Of a stretch of DNA of 12,047 nt, positions 7,198-12,047 are shown piece after piece. The DNA is from Candidatus Hydrogenedentota bacterium. GTDB lineage: Bacteria; Hydrogenedentota; Hydrogenedentia; Hydrogenedentales; CAITNO01. The stretch covers positions 1-12,047 of the forward strand of contig SLFT01000514.1 of assembly GCA_007124105.1 (NCBI GenBank). The letters run 5' to 3'. The translations under genes were made by a program, and so were the position numbers. The number at the start of each line of letters is the position of its first letter. Position 1 is the first letter of the stretch. A model generated the notes under the pieces. That model made no database searches. It saw nothing but the letters and a program-made list of their open reading frames with translations, and had not been told where the DNA came from.

Positions 7198-7282
7198 GGT
7201 TTCCGATCCTTGGATAATTGACCGAGAGCGGATATATTGCATCTTATTGCTGAAATCATCAGACAAGAAGAAGGAGAGAATC

Positions 7283-8206
7283 ATGGACATGAAGCGTAGA
7301 AGTTTTTTGACGGCAGCGGCAGCGGGCGCGGGCGTTTTGGCGGCAAATTCGACCAGGACGGCCATGGCCGCGCCGCCGGAAGGACGCCCTTTCGCCAATC
7401 TACCCCTGAAAATTTCATGCAGCTACGGCTGGCTGCGGGACTGCCTGCCCAGGGACAGTTCGCCCATGGACATTTTTAAGTTGGCCGCCGAGTGGGGGTT
7501 TCCCGCTGTAGAAGATTTAGGCGCTGGTGGGAACCGACGGTATTACGACCAGTTTGTTGAAGCGTCTCGCGAGACAGGCGTCAAATGGAGCTGCGTCATG
7601 GGCGCGGGCCGTATTACGCAGGGGGAAATGCTGGATGTGTCGCAGCATGATCGCCTGGAACAACAATGCCGGGAAGCCATTGAACAGGCCAAGGGGCTGG
7701 ACTGCAAGTGCATTGTCGGGCTTACAGGTGAAACCCACTCGGAATGGACGATCACCTATGACAAGTGCGCACAAAATGTGATCAAATTCCTGCGCCGCGT
7801 TAAGGGGATGCTTGAAGACAATGGCATTACAATGGTGCTTGAAACATTGAACCAGTTGCGGGACCATCAGAACTTCTGGTTGACGACCACCGACCAGGCG
7901 CAGTTGATTGTGTTGGCAGTGGACAGCCCGAATGTAAAGCAATTGTATGACATCTATCATCAGCAGATTTCCGAGGGCAACCTGATTCCGAATATCCAGA
8001 ACAATATTGACGGCATCGCTCACTTCCATATTGGCGATCACCCGGGCCGAAGACAGCCGGGTTCGGGCGAAATCAATTACCCGAATGTATTTAAGGCCCT
8101 CGCCGAAACGGGTTATGACGGCTATGTCGCGGTCGAATGCGGTCATACCGACGGCGCGGAAAACGCCATCAGAGACCTGCTTCGTTGCTTTGACGGCTGG
8201 GCCTAG
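7283..8206 (+). CDS. TAT-exported xylose-isomerase-like TIM barrel, hydroxypyruvate-isomerase related
   Basis: A 307-residue protein of the sugar phosphate isomerase/epimerase superfamily. The second half follows hydroxypyruvate isomerase closely: LETLN (Glu187), TTDQAQLI, YDIYHQQISEG (Asp223), HFHIGDHPGR (His249), PGSGEINYP and a final YVAVE (Glu285). Glu, Asp, His/Gln and Glu are the metal ligands of this fold, and all are present. Unlike the cytoplasmic enzymes it starts with MKRRSFLTAAAAGAG, a twin-arginine signal, and a mature start near Ala-Pro-Pro about 30 residues in. The start at 7283 has AAGGAG six bases upstream; ATG at 7289 is a possible alternative. In an exported setting it more likely acts on free or oxidised sugars (isomerase, epimerase or 3-keto-glycoside lyase type) than on hydroxypyruvate. 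It is the last gene of the plus-strand sugar run. Confidence 0.88.
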   Translation: MDMKRRSFLTAAAAGAGVLAANSTRTAMAAPPEGRPFANLPLKISCSYGWLRDCLPRDSSPMDIFKLAAEWGFPAVEDLGAGGNRRYYDQFVEASRETGVKWSCVMGAGRITQGEMLDVSQHDRLEQQCREAIEQAKGLDCKCIVGLTGETHSEWTITYDKCAQNVIKFLRRVKGMLEDNGITMVLETLNQLRDHQNFWLTTTDQAQLIVLAVDSPNVKQLYDIYHQQISEGNLIPNIQNNIDGIAHFHIGDHPGRRQPGSGEINYPNVFKALAETGYDGYVAVECGHTDGAENAIRDLLRCFDGWA

Positions 8207-8312
8207 GGCTAGTCTCACTTGCTCTACGTTACGCGGCACAATAATGAGAAAGCAGCGCACAACCCCTGTCGCTCTTTGCTCCAGCGCCATACTGGTCTAA
8301 CTCTTAGCATGC

Positions 8313-8361
8313 GCCTGCGTCAAAAGGCTATACCTACCCAATGACGCAGGCCGGTGAGTTT
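8313..8361 (+). terminator. Strong hairpin after the isomerase-like gene, probable terminator
   Basis: A perfect 10-bp stem, GCCTGCGTCA (8313-8322) with TGACGCAGGC (8342-8351), has a 19-base loop and is followed within seven bases by TTTT (8359-8362). The T-run is weak and the stem lies 107 bases after the stop, so it could instead be a regulatory stem for the lipoprotein gene. Confidence 0.4.
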
Positions 8362-8415
8362 TGTGAAGTATTGTTTCGCATATAGTTAAGCGCTCATAAG
8401 CGAAAGGAATTGCCC

Positions 8416-8838
8416 GTGAAATCTACAACAATGTGCCTGGTAACCATCGTGCTTCTTGGCTTTGCTGGTTGTAATATTGCTGGAAATCCGGAAGCGGAAA
8501 AAGCAGCTATTGAAACCGCTGAACAATGGTTGCGCCTTGTGGATGATGGCCGCTATGCTGAGAGTTGGGCGTCGTCAGCCGACTTTTTCAGAGGCGCCGT
8601 TGATGAAAAAGAGTGGGTGGCCACCATGCAATCCATGCGAAAACCCCTTGGCAAGAACCTGTCGCGGGAGGTGAAGTCATCCCGCTATTTGACGCAGGCG
8701 CCAGGCGCGCCCGATGGCGAATACGTCGTAATCCAGTTCAAGGCCTCATTCGAAAACAAGAAATCCGCCGTGGAGACTGTCACCCCCATGCGCGAAGAAA
8801 ATGGGGAATGGCGTGTTTCGGGCTATTATATGGAATAG
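8416..8838 (+). CDS. DUF4019 family lipoprotein
   Basis: A 140-residue exported protein. It opens with a lipoprotein signal: a short basic start, a hydrophobic core and the lipobox FAGC, so mature Cys at about residue 18 would be lipidated. The rest follows the DUF4019 pattern as I recall it: AEQWLRLVDDGRYAESW early, a central MRKPLG, then APDGEYVVIQF and ETVTPMREENGEWRVSGYY at the end. These small domains resemble NTF2-like folds and have no established function. I chose GTG at 8416 because AAAGGA lies seven bases upstream; the in-frame TTG at 8410 is too close to that site. A weak TATAGT (8381-8386) may be the -10 box. The flavodoxin-like gene starts 73 bp downstream on the same strand and may be co-transcribed. 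Confidence 0.85.
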   Translation: MKSTTMCLVTIVLLGFAGCNIAGNPEAEKAAIETAEQWLRLVDDGRYAESWASSADFFRGAVDEKEWVATMQSMRKPLGKNLSREVKSSRYLTQAPGAPDGEYVVIQFKASFENKKSAVETVTPMREENGEWRVSGYYME

Positions 8839-8911
8839 TAAGGGTTGTTTGAATTTTGATGAACTGCCATGTGTAGAAGATATGACACCCACGTAAAATA
8901 GAAAGCGGCCA

Positions 8912-9523
8912 ATGATGCATAAAATGGTCTTATCGTTTCTGGTGATGCTGGTTGCCTTTTCTGCCGTCGCGGAGACGCGAGTGCCCGAAGCGGTGAATAT
9001 ACTTGTGGTCTATTACAGCGAAAAAGGCCACACGCGGGCCATGGCTGAGGCGGTAACCGAAGGCGCTGCTGCTGTGGAGGGCGCGGTGGCTCGCCTCCAG
9101 AGCGTGTCGGAGGCAACAATTGATGATGTCTTGGCTGCGGATGCTGTGATTGTGGGAAGTCCGGTGTATAAGGCCAATGTGGCGCCGCCTGTACAGGAAT
9201 TCATTAACCAGTGGCCTATCAAGGACGGCGCCCTGAAAGACAAACTGGGCGCGGCATTTTCAACGGGTAGTGGGATTTCAGCCGGCGAGGAGTTGGTGCA
9301 ACTGGATATTATTCATGCCATGCTCGTATGCCAGATGATAATCATAGGCGGCCCGAACGCAAGCCAGCCATTTGGCGCATCCGCAATTACAGGCGAGACG
9401 CCCTGTAACCCAGGGGAAGAAAAACGTGAGGCAGGATATGTCTTGGAGCATTACCTCGAAAAGGGAAAAGCGCTGGGCGCCAGAGTCGCTCAACTTGCCG
9501 TACGGATGAAAGCGGTGCAGTAA
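8912..9523 (+). CDS. Flavodoxin / WrbA-like FMN protein with a Sec signal peptide
   Basis: A 203-residue flavodoxin-fold protein. ILVVYYSEKGHTRAMAEAV (Ser36-Thr41) is the FMN phosphate-binding loop, VGSPVYKANV (from residue 81) forms the second flavin loop, and GAAFSTGSG with a later IIGGP complete the fold. The arrangement resembles NAD(P)H:quinone oxidoreductases of the WrbA group. The oddity is the first 20 residues, MMHKMVLSFLVMLVAFSAVA, a typical Sec signal with cleavage after AVA. Flavodoxins are normally cytoplasmic and soluble, so this one probably works in the periplasm, or is held in the membrane by an uncleaved helix. It may serve redox chemistry linked to the exported oxidoreductases, which is inference only. 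The ribosome site is weak (GAAAG); ATG at 8915 is an equal alternative. Confidence 0.85.
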   Translation: MMHKMVLSFLVMLVAFSAVAETRVPEAVNILVVYYSEKGHTRAMAEAVTEGAAAVEGAVARLQSVSEATIDDVLAADAVIVGSPVYKANVAPPVQEFINQWPIKDGALKDKLGAAFSTGSGISAGEELVQLDIIHAMLVCQMIIIGGPNASQPFGASAITGETPCNPGEEKREAGYVLEHYLEKGKALGARVAQLAVRMKAVQ

Positions 9524-9530
9524 CAGTCCG

Positions 9531-9612
9531 GGCAACCAACGGCCAACACACTGCCATGTCGCCCGCCCCCTTTTTCGGTTGTTGGCCGGCTGTTGCCAAC
9601 GGAGGTCGTTGG
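9531..9612. repeat. Cluster of nested palindromes between convergent genes (REP-like)
   Basis: An 18-base arm (9531-9548) is matched in inverted form at 9580-9597 with 15 of 18 positions paired: the shared parts are GGCAAC and CGGCCAACA, and the three central bases differ. A second, perfect stem, CCAACG (9596-9601) with CGTTGG (9607-9612), follows at once. The element fills most of the 111-bp gap between the flavodoxin-like gene (plus) and the DUF6868 gene (minus). T-run 9571-9575 lies in the loop, so it is not a classic terminator, though it may stop transcription from both sides. Confidence 0.6.
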
Positions 9613-9634
9613 CCATGTTTTGCAGGTGTTCTGC

Positions 9635-9877
9635 TTACCCGATGATCAGCAGGGCGAGAAAGGGGACAACATTGAAGAAGAGAAACAGCATCTTAAACGC
9701 CCCAAGAAAGATATACATGACCACGCCATAGGTTTCCCTTGATGCCGGGAACCACCTGCGGTGCAGGCGATAGGGAAAATCGGGCAGTGCCAGAAATATG
9801 GCGCTCCATAAGAGCAATAACCCACCATTCATGATGGTACACCACATAAAAAATGTGGTCAGCGTTTGTATGTCCAT
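9635..9877 (-). CDS. Small DUF6868 family membrane protein
   Basis: An 80-residue protein with two predicted membrane helices (about 9-31 and 50-79), joined by a short polar loop with the pattern YRLHRRWFPASRETY. The opening IQTLTTFFMWCTIMNG and the ending NVVPFLALLIIG match the DUF6868 family as I remember it. The function is unknown. On the minus strand AAGGAAAG lies just upstream of the ATG. It follows the secreted toroid gene by 63 bases on the same strand, so the two are probably one transcript. Nothing suggests a catalytic role; a small membrane partner or stress protein is possible. Confidence 0.8.
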   Translation of the reverse strand: MDIQTLTTFFMWCTIMNGGLLLLWSAIFLALPDFPYRLHRRWFPASRETYGVVMYIFLGAFKMLFLFFNVVPFLALLIIG

Positions 9878-9940
9878 AATCTTCTTTCCTTCGGGTTTCG
9901 CTTCCGTTTTCGGGGTACAAAAAAGGACTGGACTGGTTTC

Positions 9941-11386
9941 TTACCTGTCTGTGTATATCAGCGTCACACCCGCCTCAGGTTGCTGTGTTGTCAGCCATAA
10001 TCGCATCAACGCCATCATGAGCATGTCGCCGTTGGTAACGGCTTCATAATGGTCGTGCGCGTGGGAGGCTTTGGGCAACGGCGCATCGGCCAGAAAAAGT
10101 TTCGTGCCTTGCTGGGCAAAGCGTTTCGCCGCGTTGAGATAGGAGTCTTCACCCGTCAGTTCGTAAGCGTTAAGCATGAGCCAGACGGCGTCGCCGACAG
10201 TCCCCGGCCACACAGGACTATCCAGAATGATTTCCCTGTCGCGATACAGAACCGCCTCTTCGAGGATGGTCTGACGATAGGCGTCCAACGCTGTCTGGCG
10301 ATAACGCAGCATGAGCACATTGGCGCGACCCACACGCGCGCCGCTTCCGTAAGCGTTTGACCATAGGTTTGCGTCGCTCGGCGTAGTTGTTGTGCCTTGC
10401 TCGTTTCGTTCTTGTGTGAACACTGCGTCGTTGGCGGCGGCAACGGCGCGCATCTCTTCGGCAAGTTCAGCGGGCATGTTTGAGGCGGCATTTTCCAGGG
10501 AAATGGCCAGTGAGACGTCATGAGAACGTCTGGCGCCGTTTTCCGTGCTGCCGCCCACGAGATAGCCGCCCTCATGCAGCCGCGCGCGCTCGAGACCTTT
10601 CAGGACGGCGTCAATGGCGCGCACAAAGATTTCGCTGCCAGTTTCGGCGTAGGCTTGCGCCCAGGTCTCGATATAGAATCCTCCGTGGCGCGCGTAGGGC
10701 GCGTTCACGCCCGGGCCGTGTTCGCTTATGCCGGCGTGCCTCGAAAAATCGCCGGTGTTGTGGTCGCCAATTTGATGTTCCCAGAGTCCGACGGCGAAGC
10801 GGCGACAGGCTTCAGGCGCAAGCTGCCAGCTCCGTTCCCACAGCGTCCAGGGCCGATAGAATTCGTGAATGTTTCCCGCGCGATGTTCGAGCGGTTGATT
10901 TGCGCGCAAATCCCAGCCGGCATGTTCGCCCCAATAGAACAGGCCGGTGGCGGGGCTCTGACAATGCTCAAAGAAATATTTCAACGACGCGTCTGCTTCT
11001 TCGGCGTAGGTCGTTTGTCCCGTGATCGTCGTCAACGCATACAGTATCTGATACAGGTTCAGGCAATGCTGCGGGTTCGCGCCGCCCAACATCCGGTCGG
11101 GGGCGCGTATGCCCCACTCCTCGCGAGGAATGGCCGCCGCGGTCTTCAGCGCATCGCCTTCAAGCATTCGCAAGGTTGTCCTGTCAAGTTCTTCGGCAAA
11201 CAACGGTGTGTGAACATCGCCATACGTATCCCGGCCGTGTTCGAGCATCATTTGCGCATAGTCAACGACCGCTTGCAGGTAATCGGCATTGTCGGACGTG
11301 GCAGCGTCAAGTATGCCCGGCGACATAAAGCCCATTGTCAACAGGAACAGCAATGTAAAACGACGATTATCCTTGAGTTGTTTCAC
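9941..11386 (-). CDS. Secreted protein of probable alpha/alpha-toroid fold, possible carbohydrate-active enzyme
   Basis: A 481-residue exported protein with a Sec signal: basic KQLKDNRR, hydrophobic FTLLFLLTMGF, and probable cleavage near ILDA-A. The mature part is almost wholly helical by residue pattern, with repeated YxxA and ALxxITG segments and aromatic, His- and Asp-rich loops: DTYGDVHTPLF near the start, YWGEHAGWD, HEFYRPWTLWE, ARHGGFYIETWAQ and WSNAYGSGARVGRAN. This resembles six- or seven-hairpin toroids found in polysaccharide lyases, unsaturated glucuronyl hydrolases and epimerases, but I cannot place it in a named family. GTG at 11386 is chosen because AAAGGG lies six bases upstream and the signal peptide begins there; the in-frame ATG at 11467 adds 27 unlikely residues upstream of the predicted promoter. 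It leads a two-gene unit with DUF6868. The substrate is unknown. Confidence 0.75.
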   Translation of the reverse strand: MKQLKDNRRFTLLFLLTMGFMSPGILDAATSDNADYLQAVVDYAQMMLEHGRDTYGDVHTPLFAEELDRTTLRMLEGDALKTAAAIPREEWGIRAPDRMLGGANPQHCLNLYQILYALTTITGQTTYAEEADASLKYFFEHCQSPATGLFYWGEHAGWDLRANQPLEHRAGNIHEFYRPWTLWERSWQLAPEACRRFAVGLWEHQIGDHNTGDFSRHAGISEHGPGVNAPYARHGGFYIETWAQAYAETGSEIFVRAIDAVLKGLERARLHEGGYLVGGSTENGARRSHDVSLAISLENAASNMPAELAEEMRAVAAANDAVFTQERNEQGTTTTPSDANLWSNAYGSGARVGRANVLMLRYRQTALDAYRQTILEEAVLYRDREIILDSPVWPGTVGDAVWLMLNAYELTGEDSYLNAAKRFAQQGTKLFLADAPLPKASHAHDHYEAVTNGDMLMMALMRLWLTTQQPEAGVTLIYTDR

Positions 11387-11426
11387 GGCAAGCCCTTTCT
11401 GACTTCGTTGCTGTTTGTGTGTTTCC

Positions 11427-11435
11427 AGTATAACA
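11427..11435 (-). promoter_or_regulatory. Extended -10 promoter of the secreted toroid gene
   Basis: The minus strand reads TGT-TATACT, an extended -10 (TGn plus hexamer at 11427-11432), about 40 bases upstream of the GTG start. No clear -35 is present, which is usual for extended -10 promoters. It diverges from the M50 protease promoter at 11461-11490. Confidence 0.5.
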
Positions 11436-11460
11436 CAGGCTTCCTTGCAACGGCATTGCG

Positions 11461-11490
11461 TTGACACGCCTTTGACGCCTTGTGTAGAAT
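11461..11490 (+). promoter_or_regulatory. Near-consensus promoter of the M50 protease gene
   Basis: TTGACA (11461-11466), an 18-base spacer and TAGAAT (11485-11490), preceded by TGTG. The predicted start is near 11497, leaving a leader of about 118 bases with the G-run and hairpin described separately. Confidence 0.65.
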
Positions 11491-11530
11491 GTGTTTCAGG
11501 TTTCCAGGTTCATGGCGGCTAGTCTGTCGC

Positions 11531-11561
11531 ATGGGGGGGGTAACAATGGCAAGGCCCCCAT
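11531..11561 (+). promoter_or_regulatory. Leader hairpin with G8 run before the M50 protease gene
   Basis: ATGGGGG (11531-11537) pairs with CCCCCAT (11555-11561) to give a 7-bp stem around a 17-base loop. The left arm is part of a run of eight G (11533-11540). An ATG at 11531 sits in the left arm and another at 11546 in the loop; both are in frame with the protease. This could mask or tune upstream initiation. Confidence 0.45.
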
Positions 11562-11614
11562 TATCCGGAACATATCCGTGTTATATCCGGGAATTCGCCA
11601 ATAAGGACAGTGTT

Positions 11615-12047
11615 GTGTCTGATATCAATATAAGCGTTGTTATTTTACAGTATATCTGCTTGCTCTTCTCGTTAAGCGTTCACGAGGCGTCGCACGCCGC
11701 CATGGCGAATTATTGGGGCGACCCGACGGCGCGGTTGATGGGCCGTATGACATTGAATCCTGTAAAACATATTGATGTGATGGGCACGGTTATCTTGCCG
11801 ATTTTCGCCATGATCAGCGGGTTCCCGCTGTTTGGCTGGGCGAAGCCAGTGCCTTTTAACCCGCGCAATCTGGTGGACCACCGTCGCGGTCCGGTGATGA
11901 TTGCCCTTGCGGGACCCGGCTCGAACCTGCTCATGATACTGGGGGCGGCGATACTATTGCGCGCGCTGGCAGCGTCGTTGAATGTGTTTTCCGAATCACC
12001 GGCGCTAATCATGTTCATTCAGACATTTTATTTTCTGGCGCTTATCA
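11615..12047 (+). CDS. Site-2 protease family (M50) zinc metalloprotease, N-terminal part
   Basis: The reading frame is open from 11615 to the window end, so 144 codons are visible and the C-terminal part is missing. The N-terminal helix LQYICLLFSLSVHEASHAAMA carries the zinc motif HEASH (HExxH). Next comes YWGDPTARLMGRMTLNPVKHIDVMGTVILP, then FGWAKPVPFNP and ALAGPGSNLLM, the conserved blocks of the small, CBS- and PDZ-free S2P proteases. It is an inner-membrane protease that would cut membrane-bound substrates; which ones is not known for this subgroup. GTG at 11615 is favoured by AAGGA seven bases upstream and by the usual length before HExxH. ATG at 11546 or 11531, both in frame, would add 23 or 28 residues of unconvincing sequence. 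Confidence 0.92.
   Translation, partial: MSDINISVVILQYICLLFSLSVHEASHAAMANYWGDPTARLMGRMTLNPVKHIDVMGTVILPIFAMISGFPLFGWAKPVPFNPRNLVDHRRGPVMIALAGPGSNLLMILGAAILLRALAASLNVFSESPALIMFIQTFYFLALI

Noticed and set aside
7517..8290. 257-codon open frame on the minus strand opposite the isomerase-like gene
   Set aside because: It overlaps a gene with all family motifs in place and has no ribosome site or domain of its own.
9841..9859. Perfect inverted repeat ACCACAT-AAAAA-ATGTGGT
   Set aside because: It lies inside the DUF6868 coding region and encodes part of a conserved membrane segment, so chance is the simplest explanation.
10520..11464. 314-codon open frame on the plus strand opposite the secreted toroid gene
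   Set aside because: The minus-strand gene has a signal peptide, ribosome site and coherent helical repeats; the plus-strand translation is Arg-rich with no domain pattern.
1..12047. CRISPR arrays, insertion sequences, phage genes, toxin-antitoxin pairs, defence genes
   Set aside because: I looked on both strands for regular spaced repeats, transposase or integrase motifs and small gene pairs and found none.

Overview
The window looks like a chromosome segment (GC a little above 50% by eye) from a free-living Gram-negative bacterium of the Planctomycetota / Lentisphaerota / Hydrogenedentota type. My best guess is Hydrogenedentota, held with modest confidence. The evidence is the mix of gene families: a type II pseudopilin with a C-terminal His...DG domain, twin-arginine-exported Gfo/Idh/MocA oxidoreductases, an exported sugar-isomerase-like TIM barrel, a two-domain-extended GH32 fructanase and a DUF6868 membrane protein. 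No phage, transposon, CRISPR or plasmid gene is visible.

Layout: (1) 3-307, divergent tRNA-Ser(UGA) on the minus strand and elongator tRNA-Met(CAU) on the plus strand, with matching promoters, followed by a strong terminator and a short stretch of direct repeats. (2) 627-1625, a pseudopilin on plus. (3) 1784-8206, a sugar-catabolism block. A TAT-exported oxidoreductase on minus (1784-3148) diverges from a plus-strand run of GH32 fructan hydrolase (3452-5602), a second TAT-exported oxidoreductase (5671-7047) and a TAT-exported hydroxypyruvate-isomerase-like TIM barrel (7283-8206). The divergent 303-bp gap holds two -10 boxes and two inverted repeats that look like operators. (4) 8416-9523, a DUF4019 lipoprotein and a flavodoxin/WrbA-like protein that carries an unusual Sec signal peptide. 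(5) 9531-9612, a cluster of palindromes between convergent genes. (6) 9635-11386 on minus, a secreted alpha/alpha-toroid-like protein of unknown substrate followed by a small DUF6868 membrane protein. (7) 11615 to the window end, the start of a site-2-protease-type M50 metalloprotease, cut by the window edge, with a consensus-like promoter and an odd leader containing a run of eight G.

How the genes may work together: GH32 would release fructose or cut fructan/sucrose-like linkages outside the cytoplasm. The two exported NAD(P)-family oxidoreductases and the exported isomerase-like protein could oxidise and then rearrange or cleave the sugars in the periplasm, as in the oxidative 3-keto-glycoside route described in Bacteroides. 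That link is inference from gene content and signal peptides. The secreted toroid protein may be another carbohydrate enzyme, but nothing in the sequence fixes its substrate.
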